64,000 nt of DNA from JAABSX01 sp964480455 (GCA_964480455.1 CAYZQI010000006.1:1-64000); one strand, 5' to 3'. Counted from the stretch's first letter, positions 1-9,179 are shown. Notes: generated from the sequence alone by a model not told the origin. Numbers and translations: made by a program.

Positions 1-1
1 A

Positions 2-571
2 GATGCTAAAACACACGTTTGGGTAACAATTGCTGAAAACCAAGGGCGTTTTGCACCCATCGAAGAAGTGGGCTTGTTTGCAGGTAGAACCGAAGATATT
101 TACGAATTAGCACTTTCGGGCATTGCCGAACTCTGCGAAATTGCTTGGAAAATCAAAAAACAGGGTTGTAATGAGACAAAAGCACGTGAAATTTATTTTG
201 GCTGCAGCATAAGGGCATGCCCTTGTGCTACGGATAACACGGTTTTAGACAAGTACATGGTCGTCAATAGCATTCATATAGACGAAGCCTTTATCAAAAT
301 ATTCGCTACGGACAGTGAGCGTTGGGACTACGAACGCAGTATGGCAGACTCAGGGGCAAATGCTACTTCGCATCTTTGTGTTAGCTTGGAAGATATGGGT
401 AAGCCTTGGGTAATCATACAAAAAATAGCGTTATTTCCCTCTGATGAGCGGGCTTTGGCAATAGCAGGCATCGGCAAATTATTGGACATCGCTTGGGACA
501 TCAAAACACAAGGCTTGGATAGAGCGCAGGCTTTGGACAAGTATTTTGGGTATCGTGTTTCCTATCCATAG
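2..571 (+). CDS. Unrecognised protein with internal duplication, 5' partial
   Basis: The reading frame is open to the left window edge, so the N-terminus is missing; a GTG at 68 is inside the open frame and is probably not the real start. I do not recognise the family. Two halves of the product resemble each other: a segment with GIAELCEIAWKIKKQG followed by REIYFG, and a later one with GIGKLLDIAWDIKTQG followed by DKYFG, each preceded by a WV-I stretch. This indicates a tandem duplication of a unit of roughly 90 residues. No signal peptide or membrane segment is visible in the part seen. It is followed after about 70 bases by another small unknown gene on the same strand, so the group 1-2.2 kb may be one accessory operon. 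Function unknown. Confidence 0.6.
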   Translation, partial: DAKTHVWVTIAENQGRFAPIEEVGLFAGRTEDIYELALSGIAELCEIAWKIKKQGCNETKAREIYFGCSIRACPCATDNTVLDKYMVVNSIHIDEAFIKIFATDSERWDYERSMADSGANATSHLCVSLEDMGKPWVIIQKIALFPSDERALAIAGIGKLLDIAWDIKTQGLDRAQALDKYFGYRVSYP

Positions 572-641
572 CGAAGAGTTTGCAAATCCTACGCTATGGA
601 AAACAAGGTATTAGATTTGAACCACTTCCAAAACACAGACG

Positions 642-950
642 ATGATGTATTTCCAATACGAAGCCCTCAACGATTTTTTTACCCATTATTATCTTTTCTA
701 CCTTCAATACAAACAATTTGAAGACGAAATGGCACTCATCAAACACTATCAAGGTGCTTCTCCTGAGCAGGCAGAGGCTTTATTACAAGAAATCAAGGCT
801 ATCTTAGCAAATGTAAATGACCTAAATCAAGGCGAAATCACAAGTCAAATTCGCAGCCTCCCAAAAGGCTTCGGCAGGATAAAACCCTTCCGTAATTTTG
901 CAGAGGTTTTGACGTTTTTGGAGTTGGTAAAGATGACCTTAGAAAATTAA
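642..950 (+). CDS. Hypothetical small helical protein
   Basis: The product is 102 residues starting MMYFQYEALNDFFTHYY, rich in aromatic residues at the N-terminus and predicted mostly helical. There is no signal peptide, no membrane helix long enough to span, and no motif I know. It sits between two other unknown genes on the same strand; a short hairpin (CTCTCC 952-957 pairing with GGAGAG 965-970) separates it from the next gene. Small genes next to larger unknown ones are often immunity or accessory partners, but nothing in the sequence proves that here. Confidence 0.5.
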   Translation: MMYFQYEALNDFFTHYYLFYLQYKQFEDEMALIKHYQGASPEQAEALLQEIKAILANVNDLNQGEITSQIRSLPKGFGRIKPFRNFAEVLTFLELVKMTLEN

Positions 951-978
951 CCTCTCCAATTTCGGGAGAGAGCTTAAA

Positions 979-2187
979 ATGAACAGAGCGAAGCAGGAGC
1001 TTCACAATACTAAATTATCACAAATGAAAAACCTCCTCCAAACCTATCTCGAGAGCAACTCAGAAGCACGATTTGCACTCGCAAAAGCGAACTTTCCCAC
1101 ACTCGAAGGCAAAGATTTTGAAGCCTTTGCCGATGTTTTTATTGCTCAAAACTCAGAGGATTTTGAAGGCTTGAATCAAGAGGCACTTGCCCAAATTCTG
1201 ACCGTATTTGAGCATCACCCACTCAAACTAATTCAATTTGCCGATTATTTGGCACGCAATTTTTGTGTTGGAAGACTCTTAGATGATGGGTTTTGTTCGC
1301 TGACTTGGGACGAAAAAATCGAGGCAATGAAATTGTTGCAATACAGCGGTATCGTACCCAGTGGGGATATGCACACCCGTAAGTTTCATTACCATAATCA
1401 TCAAGACAAAGACCTACTGATAGATAGGTTACGCTTTGTAGAAGAGGAAGAAGGTTCGGGCTTATATTCCGATGCCGTAATTCCTACCTTGATGGCTTGG
1501 CTACACCCCGAAGATTACAGAGATATCGGGCATGGTGTCGGGCGAATGTTGCGGTTTTATACCAAAGAGGCGATAGAACAGCACATTGCCCATCTGATTG
1601 CCAACCCTGATGCCCTGAAGCGCGATTATCCTAACTCAAGCAAAATCCCGCCCTATACCTTAGAGGAATATCTGTCTCATCTGTACCATAGTTTGAGTTA
1701 TAGCGGCTTTGGTTTTGACTCAAATCAAGTCGTGCCACTCACAGACTTCCTCAAAACTGCAAGCTTCAATTATTTTAAAGAACTCCAAGCGGGTATGCGG
1801 CTTGCGGAATATGAGCAGTATTTTGGCGAGATAGAAGCAAGCGAACGACACTACTACGAACGCAATAATCCCTCCTTCGGGTTTTCGTATTTTACACGTG
1901 AGGGCTCAGAGTTGATGTTTGTAGAGGGTATATTGCGCACGATTAGCCTTGATGCCCTAAATGGCAGGCATTATGTATCAGGCAATCACGTCCTCAGCAG
2001 TGAAACGAACTTGGACAGCGTTTTAAGCCTTTTGGAAGAGATAGAAATGGATTGGGAATTTATGCCTAAATATACCTTTCGGCAACAAGCCTTGATTCAG
2101 ACCACATCGGGCGTGCAGTTTTCTTTCAAATACGAAAAAGGTGAGGGACTGCGATTGTCTAAAATTCAAGTGTATGCTACGGAATAG
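979..2187 (+). CDS. Hypothetical 402-residue cytoplasmic protein
   Basis: The ATG at 979 opens a continuous frame of 402 codons; an in-frame ATG at 1024 (MKNLLQTYL) is an alternative start about 28 bases closer to the middle of the gap after the hairpin at 952-970. The product has no signal peptide or transmembrane segment. It is acidic, with several HxHxH-like stretches (RKFHYHNHQDKD near residues 134-146), but I cannot link this to a metal-binding family. It belongs to the same run of unknown plus-strand genes at the left end. No function is proposed. Confidence 0.6.
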   Translation: MNRAKQELHNTKLSQMKNLLQTYLESNSEARFALAKANFPTLEGKDFEAFADVFIAQNSEDFEGLNQEALAQILTVFEHHPLKLIQFADYLARNFCVGRLLDDGFCSLTWDEKIEAMKLLQYSGIVPSGDMHTRKFHYHNHQDKDLLIDRLRFVEEEEGSGLYSDAVIPTLMAWLHPEDYRDIGHGVGRMLRFYTKEAIEQHIAHLIANPDALKRDYPNSSKIPPYTLEEYLSHLYHSLSYSGFGFDSNQVVPLTDFLKTASFNYFKELQAGMRLAEYEQYFGEIEASERHYYERNNPSFGFSYFTREGSELMFVEGILRTISLDALNGRHYVSGNHVLSSETNLDSVLSLLEEIEMDWEFMPKYTFRQQALIQTTSGVQFSFKYEKGEGLRLSKIQVYATE

Positions 2188-2276
2188 ATACAAACAAGCA
2201 AACCAATTTTGTGAATTAAGTGTTCTTGGATTATTGCATGTTCTTCATAGCGAAACCTAATATAAACCATTGTTTT

Positions 2277-2888
2277 ATGACCTTACTAGAACAACTCAAA
2301 AAAGCCCCTGATATGGCTCTAATCGTACAGAAAGCACAAATCTTCCTCAAAAAAGAAGCAGAAAAAAGGCATGAGTTTTTGGAAATGGTACACGAAGACG
2401 TAAAAGCCGAGTTTATCAATGGAGAGATTGTGCTGCACTCGCCCGTAAGAATGGCGCATTTGAGGGTAAGTAGTCGTCTTTCAAAGTATCTTATGAACCA
2501 CGTAGATGACCACGATTTAGGCTTTGTGGGCATAGAAAAAATGATGATTACACTTTCACGCAATTGCTATGAGCCTGATATTGTGTTTTACCGAAAGGCA
2601 GTAGCCAAGACTTTCACCGCAGACCAAAAGCTGTTTCCCGCCCCTGATTTGGCAGTAGAAATCCTCTCTGAAAGCACCCGAAAAAATGATTATGGTATCA
2701 AATTTCAAGATTATGCCGCTCACAATGTGGGAGAATATTGGATAGTAGATGCCGAAAATGCTACTGTGGAGCAGTACGTTTTGATAGAAGAAAAATTTGA
2801 GCTACAAGCTCGCTTAGGCAAAACCGACAAACTTGCTTCGGTTATTGTGCATAAGTTAGTGATTGATTTGTCAAAGGTTTTTGAATGA
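2277..2888 (+). CDS. Uma2-family (DUF820) PD-(D/E)XK nuclease-fold protein
   Basis: The product has the layout of the Uma2 family: an N-terminal helical stretch, an EFINGEIVLHSP segment, then EPDIVFYR and PDLAVEILSEST, which hold the acidic residues expected of a PD-(D/E)XK active site, and a final YWIVDAENATVEQY strand pair. Family knowledge places these as putative restriction-like nucleases often linked to mobile DNA; the target is unknown. I start it at the ATG at 2277 (MTLLEQLKKAPD) because the open frame upstream, from a GTG at 2220, adds an odd hydrophobic and cysteine-containing stretch. It is convergent with the next gene and stands alone, with no partner methylase or toxin visible. 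Confidence 0.75.
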   Translation: MTLLEQLKKAPDMALIVQKAQIFLKKEAEKRHEFLEMVHEDVKAEFINGEIVLHSPVRMAHLRVSSRLSKYLMNHVDDHDLGFVGIEKMMITLSRNCYEPDIVFYRKAVAKTFTADQKLFPAPDLAVEILSESTRKNDYGIKFQDYAAHNVGEYWIVDAENATVEQYVLIEEKFELQARLGKTDKLASVIVHKLVIDLSKVFE

Positions 2889-2900
2889 TTTTTGTGCGTT

Positions 2901-3572
2901 TTAACTCAAAAAAGGACGTTCTTCATACAAAGCATCATACTTTCTCATATACTCATAGTTGGCATTTCCCCCAAAATATGATAGTTTGAACGCAATAGAA
3001 TAGGTAAGGTCTTGGAGCGCAGGCATTGGGCAAAGCGTAAGGAAATCAAAGGCTTTGGCATAATCTCTCAAATAGAAATACAAAACGCCTATTTCGGGGG
3101 CATAGTCTTGGATAGAGTCCACATATTTTTCTTCAAACTTGTTGAGACTCGTTTTTAAATCTGCTATAATAGCTTTCTCTTCATCTAATTTCGGGGTTTG
3201 GTGATAGGCTTGTTCTATTGTCAATAATTCCTTAACTCCTGCTCGATATAAGCCATGCTTTTCCAAAAAATCGTTTTCTGCTTTCCAATCCCGTTTAAAA
3301 CCATACTCTTTTTTATAAGGACTTTTCAAAACCCAACTCCCTAAAAATACGGGTTCTTCTTCTTTATTTGCAGACAGGTAGATGGAAATTTCAGAAAAAT
3401 CGACAATTGTACTGTCCGTCTGTTTTTTTATCAAGTGGAGGATTAATCTCCGCCTTGCTGCCCAGACGGAAGCATCTGAAAACGTCCAATCGCTTTCAGG
3501 ATAAGATTCACGGTCATCTGTATAATAATCAATGACTTGTCTTTTTGATTGTATAGTGTAGGTGCATCGCAT
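2901..3572 (-). CDS. Hypothetical protein, convergent with Uma2 gene
   Basis: The product is 223 residues if started at the ATG ending at 3572 (MRCTYTIQSKRQ). An in-frame ATG further upstream at 3683 would add 37 cysteine- and phenylalanine-rich residues that look like translated intergenic DNA. The protein contains YGFKRDWKAENDFLEKHGLYR and a C-terminal helical part (YFYLRDYAKAFDFLTL) that resembles a tetratricopeptide-like helix pair, but no family is recognised. It has no clear signal peptide with the shorter start. The gene ends 12 bases from the end of the convergent Uma2-type gene. Function unknown. Confidence 0.5.
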   Translation of the reverse strand: MRCTYTIQSKRQVIDYYTDDRESYPESDWTFSDASVWAARRRLILHLIKKQTDSTIVDFSEISIYLSANKEEEPVFLGSWVLKSPYKKEYGFKRDWKAENDFLEKHGLYRAGVKELLTIEQAYHQTPKLDEEKAIIADLKTSLNKFEEKYVDSIQDYAPEIGVLYFYLRDYAKAFDFLTLCPMPALQDLTYSIAFKLSYFGGNANYEYMRKYDALYEERPFLS

Positions 3573-3788
3573 AAAATCACTAAATTTGCACAAAATAAAG
3601 ATAGGTAAAAAAACTATATTTTGACAATTTTTTCTTAAAAAAACTTTTACACAAGCAATTAAGGACAAGCACTTTCTTAGCACGCTGATTTTACAGTCAG
3701 TTCATTCTCCTATCTACTAGGTAAGATAAACTACCACAGACATTTGTTGATTAAAATGTACTATACTTGAACAATTCAGAAATTAACC

Positions 3789-5009
3789 ATGAACAAAAAA
3801 AAAATCATCAACGACCCTGTGCATGGGTTCATCTCTATCCCCAATGAATTGATATTTGATTTGATTCAGCATCCTTTTTTTCAGCGTTTGAGGCGTATTA
3901 AGCAGTTAGGCTTGTCCGATTTTGTCTATCCAGGAGCTTTGCACACGCGCTTTCATCACGCCCTTGGGGCTATGCACCTCATGAGCCTTGCCCTCGAGGT
4001 ACTCCGGCAAAAGGGCTTTGAGGTTTCTGACCAAGAGGTAGAAGGGGCGCAAATTGCCATTTTATTGCACGACATAGGGCACGGCCCCTTTTCGCATACC
4101 CTTGAGTTTACTCTCCTCAATGATATTCACCATGAAATGCTGTCTGTACTTATCATCAAAGAACTCAACCAGTACTTTGAAGGAAGGCTTCAGCTTGCCT
4201 TAGATATTTTTATGGACAAATACCCTCGTAGATTTTTGCACCAGCTTGTATCAAGCCAACTAGATATGGATAGAATGGACTATCTCTTGAGAGATAGCTT
4301 TTTTACGGGTGTGGTAGAGGGTAAAATTGGGGCAGACCGCATTATCAAGATGCTCACTCTTAAAGATGACGAGCTAGTGGTAGAAGAAAAAGGCATTTAT
4401 AGTATTGAAAATTTCCTTACTGCTCGGAGGCTGATGTATTGGCAGGGCTATCTTCATAAAACCAAACTAGCCGCCGAGCAGATGCTCATTCAGGTATTAA
4501 AACGTGCTAAGCATCTTCAAAGAAAAGGAAAAGAAGTTTTTTTCACTGAAAGCCTTGAAAGGCTTTCAACACAAAACCCCACCCTAGAAACACTCTCCAA
4601 CAATACCGAGCTACTCTATGCTTATCTATCTCTTGATGATTTTGACATCTGGGCTTGTATCAAAATATGGCAAAACCACAACGATTACATTCTTGCTACG
4701 CTTAGTAAAATGCTCCTTACTAGGCAGCTTTTCAAACTGACACTCAGCCCTGAGCCTATTGAAAAAACACTTCTAGTTGAAAAAAAAGCATTGATTCTTT
4801 CGCAACACCCCATAAAACCCAAGCAAGTAAAATATTTTTTTAGTAACGGCACTACTAGCAACGAGGCGTACCTCTCCAAAGGAGATAAAATTAATATCCT
4901 CACAAAAAAAGGGGAAATCAAAGACATCGCACAGGCCTCAGACTTACCCAACATCAAGGCATTGCGCAAAATTGTTAAAAAGTATTACCTTTGTTGGGCA
5001 ACTTTTTAG
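3789..5009 (+). CDS. HD-domain phosphohydrolase
   Basis: The product (406 residues) is an HD-superfamily metal-dependent phosphohydrolase of the dGTPase/SAMHD1-like type. The signature is complete: RFHH at residues 54-57, LLHDIGHGPFSH with the HD pair at 94-95, and DMDRMDYLLRDS with the downstream metal-ligand Asp near 161. It opens with NDPVHGFISIP, typical of this group. The substrate cannot be told from sequence; deoxynucleotide or nucleotide phosphates are the usual guess. It lies just upstream of lpxD, a neighbourhood common in Bacteroidota, but a 121-base gap with its own -7 box separates them, so co-transcription with the lpx genes is possible rather than certain. Confidence 0.9.
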   Translation: MNKKKIINDPVHGFISIPNELIFDLIQHPFFQRLRRIKQLGLSDFVYPGALHTRFHHALGAMHLMSLALEVLRQKGFEVSDQEVEGAQIAILLHDIGHGPFSHTLEFTLLNDIHHEMLSVLIIKELNQYFEGRLQLALDIFMDKYPRRFLHQLVSSQLDMDRMDYLLRDSFFTGVVEGKIGADRIIKMLTLKDDELVVEEKGIYSIENFLTARRLMYWQGYLHKTKLAAEQMLIQVLKRAKHLQRKGKEVFFTESLERLSTQNPTLETLSNNTELLYAYLSLDDFDIWACIKIWQNHNDYILATLSKMLLTRQLFKLTLSPEPIEKTLLVEKKALILSQHPIKPKQVKYFFSNGTTSNEAYLSKGDKINILTKKGEIKDIAQASDLPNIKALRKIVKKYYLCWATF

Positions 5010-5070
5010 GTAAAAGTGCAATTTTAGAGAGTTTTTTGGTTAAAATAGCTTTAATTACCAAAAGCATCAT

Positions 5071-5078
5071 TAATTTTG
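5071..5078 (+). promoter_or_regulatory. -7 box upstream of lpxD
   Basis: TAATTTTG matches the Bacteroidota -7 consensus TAnnTTTG and lies 52 bases before the lpxD ATG, in the gap after the HD gene. No TTG is found at the usual -33 distance, so this is a partial promoter match. Confidence 0.45.
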
Positions 5079-5130
5079 TAGCAAATTTAGCCTAATCAAA
5101 TTTAATTAAACACCATTTTCGGGAGAATAC

Positions 5131-6192
5131 ATGGATTTTACCGTTGAACAAATCGCTACCCTGCTCAAAGGAACTATCATAGGCAATGCCGAAGCCAAAG
5201 TTAATCATTTAGCTAAAATTGATGAAATCGCCAAAACAGGGAGTATCTGCTTCTTGGCAAACCCCAAATATGAAAACTTCTTGTATGAAACCAATGCTAC
5301 TGCCGTCATTGTGAAAGAGGGATTTCAACCCAAACAAACTGTAAATACTACCCTCATCTTGGTAAAAGACCCTTACATTGCCTTCACGGCACTCCTTGAA
5401 GAATACAACAAACTCGCACAGCAATACAATGCACATCAGCGCATAGGCATAGAACAGCCTAGCTTTATGGGTGAAAATCTACAAATAGGCGAAAATTTCT
5501 ACTTAGGTGCTTTTGCTTACATAGGCAATCATTGTGAGATAGCCGATGATGTAAAAATATACCCTCACTGCTACATTGGCAACCAAGTAAAGATAGGAAA
5601 GGGTACCGTCATTCACCCAGGGGCAAAAATCTATGACAATACACAAATAGGTGAGTTTTGTACCATTCACGCTGGGGCAATCATAGGTAGTGAAGGCTTT
5701 GGCTTTGCTCCACAAGCTGATGGTACCTATAGGGCGATCCCTCAGCTAGGTAATGTAATTTTGAAAAATAACGTCAATATTGGTGCGAATACTACCGTAG
5801 ATAGAGCCACTATAGGCTCAACACTTATTCAAGAAGGCGTAAAGCTAGATAATCTCATTCAGATAGGGCATAATGTCATCATTGGCGAAAACACTGTTAT
5901 GGCAGCTCAAGCGGGGGTAGCTGGCTCTACCAAAATTGGGCAAAGATGCAGCATAGCAGGGCAAGTAGGCATTGTAAATTCTATTCAAATAGCAGATTTT
6001 ACACAGATAGGTGCAAAGGCAGGGGTGAACGGAAGTGTCAAACAAGAAAAAACTACCATTATAGGCGCACCTGCTATGGATTATAAAAATTTTATGAAAT
6101 CATCGGTTATCTTCCGAAAACTTCCTGAATTACAAAAACGCATTGAACAACTTGAGGAAAAAACACTAAATTTGCCCTCTAGCAAAAAATAA
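5131..6192 (+). CDS. lpxD: UDP-3-O-(3-hydroxyacyl)glucosamine N-acyltransferase
   Basis: LpxD adds the second 3-hydroxyacyl chain to UDP-3-O-acylglucosamine in cytoplasmic lipid A synthesis. The 353-residue product has the N-terminal uridine-binding domain (residues 1-100) followed by many left-handed beta-helix hexapeptide repeats (about 105-320) and a short C-terminal helix (LPELQKRIEQLEE). The catalytic His is at 247 in IQIGHNVIIGEN, matching the active-site His of characterised LpxD. Its stop is two bases before the ATG of lpxC-fabZ, so the genes are tightly co-transcribed. Confidence 0.97.
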   Translation: MDFTVEQIATLLKGTIIGNAEAKVNHLAKIDEIAKTGSICFLANPKYENFLYETNATAVIVKEGFQPKQTVNTTLILVKDPYIAFTALLEEYNKLAQQYNAHQRIGIEQPSFMGENLQIGENFYLGAFAYIGNHCEIADDVKIYPHCYIGNQVKIGKGTVIHPGAKIYDNTQIGEFCTIHAGAIIGSEGFGFAPQADGTYRAIPQLGNVILKNNVNIGANTTVDRATIGSTLIQEGVKLDNLIQIGHNVIIGENTVMAAQAGVAGSTKIGQRCSIAGQVGIVNSIQIADFTQIGAKAGVNGSVKQEKTTIIGAPAMDYKNFMKSSVIFRKLPELQKRIEQLEEKTLNLPSSKK

Positions 6193-6194
6193 AT

Positions 6195-7592
6195 ATGAGA
6201 ACAAAACAGCAAACCATTCAAAAATCTGTGCATCTATCAGGGGTTGGTTTACATACAGGCGTAGCAGTCAATATGACCTTTTTGCCTGCAAAGGCCAACC
6301 ACGGCATCAAATTTCAAAGAATAGACCTCGAAGGAACTCCCGTTGTAGATGCCGATGTGGATAATGTGGTAGATTTATCACGTGGTACTACCATAGAACA
6401 AAGTGGCGCAAGAATCAATACTGTAGAGCATACCCTTGCCGCCTTAGTAGGCTTAGAAATAGACAATGTATTGATTCAGCTAGATGGTCCAGAGCCACCT
6501 ATTATGGACGGCAGCTCGATGGAGTTTGTCAAAGTATTGGAGGCAGCAGGTTTTGAAGAACAAGATGCGCTACGAAACTTTTTCGAGGTAGAAGAAAGCA
6601 TCTGGTACAGAGATAAATCCAAAGACATAGAAATTGCAGCACTTCCCCTTGATGATTACCGCCTTACGGTAATGGTAGATTATAACTCACCTGTACTCGG
6701 AAGCCAACACGCTACCCTTGATGACATCACTAAATTCCCCACAGAAATCGCTTCTTGCCGTACTTTTTGCTTCTTACACGAGTTAGAAATGCTCTACAAG
6801 CAAAATCTCATCAAAGGAGGAGACATTAACAATGCCATCGTGATTGTGGATAGAATTGTAAAAGAGGAAGAACTCAGCTATTTGGCAGACCTCCTCAACC
6901 AACCCAAAGTAGAAGTCAAAAAAGAAGGAATCCTCAACAATGTAGAGCTGCGATACAAAAATGAACCTGCACGTCATAAATTGCTTGACTTGGTAGGCGA
7001 CCTTGCCTTGGCAGGAAGACCCATCAAGGCACAAATTATGGCAGCACGCCCAGGACACGCTGCCAATGTGGCTTTTGCCAAAAAACTGAAAAGGCAAATG
7101 GAAAAAACAGCCCAAAACCGTATCCCAGCCTACGACCCTAAGTTGCCACCGCTGATGGATATTAAGCACATTGCCAATTTGCTACCGCATAGATACCCCT
7201 TTGCATTGGTAGATAAGATATTTTATTTAGACGAAACTTGTGTGGCAGGCGTTAAAAACGTAACCATCAATGAGCCTTTCTTCTGTGGACACTTCCCTGG
7301 AAACCCTGTGATGCCTGGTGTATTACAGCTAGAAGCCATGGCACAAACAGGCGGCATACTCGTACTGAGTAGTGTGCCTGACCCCGAAAACTACTGGGCT
7401 TATCTGGTATCTATTGATAAATGTAGGTTCCGTAAAATGGTAATACCTGGAGATACACTCGTTTTTAAATGTGAACTGCTTTATCCTATCAAGCGTGGTA
7501 TTGCACGTATGCGTGGTGAAGCCTTTGTTGCTGGTACATTAGTTTGTGAAGCCGAACTTTCGGCAAGTATTGTAAGAAAAGATGCAAAATAA
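6195..7592 (+). CDS. lpxC-fabZ: Bifunctional UDP-3-O-acyl-GlcNAc deacetylase / 3-hydroxyacyl-ACP dehydratase
   Basis: This is the LpxC-FabZ fusion characteristic of Bacteroidota. Residues 1-300 are LpxC, the zinc deacetylase that commits to lipid A synthesis: zinc ligands H79 (TVEHTLAAL), H261 and D265 (RHKLLDLVGDL), and catalytic H288 (GHAANV). Residues 320-465 are FabZ, which dehydrates 3-hydroxyacyl-ACP in fatty acid elongation: H332 in PHRYPF and E380 in LQLEAMAQ are the expected catalytic pair. Fusing them puts both enzymes that compete for the hydroxyacyl-ACP pool in one polypeptide. It overlaps lpxA by 11 bases, implying translational coupling. Confidence 0.97.
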   Translation: MRTKQQTIQKSVHLSGVGLHTGVAVNMTFLPAKANHGIKFQRIDLEGTPVVDADVDNVVDLSRGTTIEQSGARINTVEHTLAALVGLEIDNVLIQLDGPEPPIMDGSSMEFVKVLEAAGFEEQDALRNFFEVEESIWYRDKSKDIEIAALPLDDYRLTVMVDYNSPVLGSQHATLDDITKFPTEIASCRTFCFLHELEMLYKQNLIKGGDINNAIVIVDRIVKEEELSYLADLLNQPKVEVKKEGILNNVELRYKNEPARHKLLDLVGDLALAGRPIKAQIMAARPGHAANVAFAKKLKRQMEKTAQNRIPAYDPKLPPLMDIKHIANLLPHRYPFALVDKIFYLDETCVAGVKNVTINEPFFCGHFPGNPVMPGVLQLEAMAQTGGILVLSSVPDPENYWAYLVSIDKCRFRKMVIPGDTLVFKCELLYPIKRGIARMRGEAFVAGTLVCEAELSASIVRKDAK

Positions 7593-8385
7593 ATCTCCAT
7601 TAGCCTATATTCACGAAGACGCTGTAATAGGGCAAGACGTAACCATTGAACCTTTTAGCACCATTTATCACAATGTAGAGATTGGTGAAGGTACTTGGAT
7701 TGGTCCCAATGTTACGATTATGCCTGGCGCGCGCATCGGCAAGCACTGTCAGGTACACCCTGGAGCAGTGATTGCGGGTATTCCCCAGGACCAAAAGTTC
7801 AAAGGGGAAGAAACCGTAGCCATCATTGGCGATAATACCATCATCAGAGAGTGTGTTACGGTCAATAGAGGTACTGCCGAGAAAGAAAAAACCGTAGTGG
7901 GTAGTGATTGCTTGCTCATGGCGTATGTACACGTAGCCCACGACTGCATCATTGAAGATAAAGTAATCTTGGCAAACTCTGTACAACTAGGAGGGCATGT
8001 GGAGATAGGCTACCACGCCGTGATTGGCGGTGCAAGTGCCGCACATCAGTTTGTAAGAGTAGGGCAACATGCCATGATTTCGGGTGGCTCAAAAATTCTC
8101 AAAGATGTACCTCCCTACGTAACCGCCGCACGCGAACCTATGAGCTATGATGGTGTGAACAGTCGTGGCTTACGCAGACGAGCGTTTAGCAATGAGCAAA
8201 TCCTGACCATTCAAAACGCCTATCGTGTCTTATTTCAAAAAGGACTGAATAACAGCCAAGCCGTCACTGAAATAGAAAACAGCGACTTAGCAGGAGAAGA
8301 ACTCCAGCATATCTTAGAATTTGTGCGTCTTTCTGTTACCTCAGGCAGAGGCTTAATCAAAGGTATGCGAGCCTCTAAGAATTAG
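7582..8385 (+). CDS. lpxA: Acyl-ACP--UDP-N-acetylglucosamine O-acyltransferase
   Basis: LpxA catalyses the first step of lipid A synthesis, transfer of a 3-hydroxyacyl chain to UDP-GlcNAc. The 267-residue product is a left-handed beta-helix of hexapeptide repeats (residues about 8-185) with a C-terminal helical domain. The catalytic His is H120 in YVHVAHDC, with the neighbouring H117 also conserved. GGASAAHQF and the RGLRRR stretch are family hallmarks. The ATG lies inside the end of lpxC-fabZ in another frame. A strong terminator follows 41 bases after the stop, so the operon ends here; the elongation factor P gene found next in some relatives is absent. Confidence 0.97.
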   Translation: MQNKSPLAYIHEDAVIGQDVTIEPFSTIYHNVEIGEGTWIGPNVTIMPGARIGKHCQVHPGAVIAGIPQDQKFKGEETVAIIGDNTIIRECVTVNRGTAEKEKTVVGSDCLLMAYVHVAHDCIIEDKVILANSVQLGGHVEIGYHAVIGGASAAHQFVRVGQHAMISGGSKILKDVPPYVTAAREPMSYDGVNSRGLRRRAFSNEQILTIQNAYRVLFQKGLNNSQAVTEIENSDLAGEELQHILEFVRLSVTSGRGLIKGMRASKN

Positions 8386-8426
8386 TTTTTTGCTGAGTCG
8401 TATAGATGAAGTACTTCTCTGCCTCG

Positions 8427-8461
8427 ACTGGTCTGGTGCAGTGCCCTCAGACCAGTTTTTC
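8427..8461 (+). terminator. Intrinsic terminator of the lpx operon
   Basis: A perfect 9-bp stem (ACTGGTCTG at 8427-8435 with CAGACCAGT at 8448-8456) with a 12-base loop is followed by a run of five T. It lies 41 bases after the lpxA stop. Confidence 0.9.
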
Positions 8462-8531
8462 ACATCTTAGTATCCTTTTTGGGCTGTTTTCTTTTGTTGT
8501 CATTCAAAAATAACTGCAAAGAACTCTCTTG

Positions 8532-8550
8532 ATTGTCAGAGAGCCGAACT
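8532..8550. repeat. Left member of a 19-bp inverted repeat around the FMN reductase
   Basis: ATTGTCAGAGAGCCGAACT here is the inverse complement, with one mismatch, of the stretch at 9285-9303. Its first 14 bases equal the right end of the MITE-like element at 53555-54018. The preceding bases (CTCTCT, 8524-8529) can also pair with AGAGAG just inside it. Confidence 0.7.
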
Positions 8551-8600
8551 CTTTTGATAGCATAATATTCTTTAGCCATCTTGCTACTGAAAATATCTAT

Positions 8601-9179
8601 TTACGCTTTAAACCAACGGTTAGCGATGACGAAAGTATAATCTAAGAAGGAATGCATCATACGCAAATACACCGTGTCTGGCATAGGCACACCTTGTTCA
8701 TCTACATTATTTTGGGTTTCGTGTGATTCAAGTATTCTCGGCGAAACAATGGAGTATTTATTTAAGAAATTAATCATTTTATTGACCAAAGTAGTCATTT
8801 CTAGGCAAGGAAGCCTGCCACCTCTGCCTGAGGACACCCCCACAAAGGCAAATACTTTGTTATCAAAGACGTGTCCAAAATCCTTTCCGCCAAGTTGATG
8901 TATAGCATTGATAAGCTGCCCGCTAGTTATCCAGTTGTATTCAGGTGTTGCCATAATGATTATTTCTGCCCATTCCAGAGCTGTTATGAGTTCTTGCTGA
9001 AAATCGCTCAGGTTTTCAGGTGTGAGGTTTCCTTGCCCAACCATAGGAATATCATAATTTTCAAAATTTACCAACTTGGTTGTTTGTCCTTTTTCTTGGC
9101 TTAGGCTTTCAAGTGCTTTAGCTACTTTGAGTGAGTTACTCCCTTTGCGAGGTGAGGTAGATATAATTAATGTTTTCAT
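8601..9179 (-). CDS. NADPH-dependent FMN reductase family protein
   Basis: The product (192 residues) has a flavodoxin-like fold of the FMN_red family. It opens MKTLIISTSPRKGSNSLKVAKAL, a phosphate-binding loop for FMN (STSPRKGSNS, residues 8-17), and has the family's MATPEYNWITSGQL motif near 84-97 and GVSSGRGGRL near 120, both flavin-contacting regions. Such enzymes reduce FMN, quinones or azo compounds with NAD(P)H; the real substrate is not deducible. It is a single gene flanked on both sides by copies of a 19-bp inverted repeat related to the MITE ends elsewhere in the window, with no operon partner. Confidence 0.85.
   Translation of the reverse strand: MKTLIISTSPRKGSNSLKVAKALESLSQEKGQTTKLVNFENYDIPMVGQGNLTPENLSDFQQELITALEWAEIIIMATPEYNWITSGQLINAIHQLGGKDFGHVFDNKVFAFVGVSSGRGGRLPCLEMTTLVNKMINFLNKYSIVSPRILESHETQNNVDEQGVPMPDTVYLRMMHSFLDYTFVIANRWFKA

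Noticed and set aside
2220..2276. N-terminal extension of the Uma2-type gene from GTG
   Set aside because: The added 19 residues are hydrophobic and cysteine-containing and precede the normal family start; the ATG at 2277 gives a standard N-terminus.
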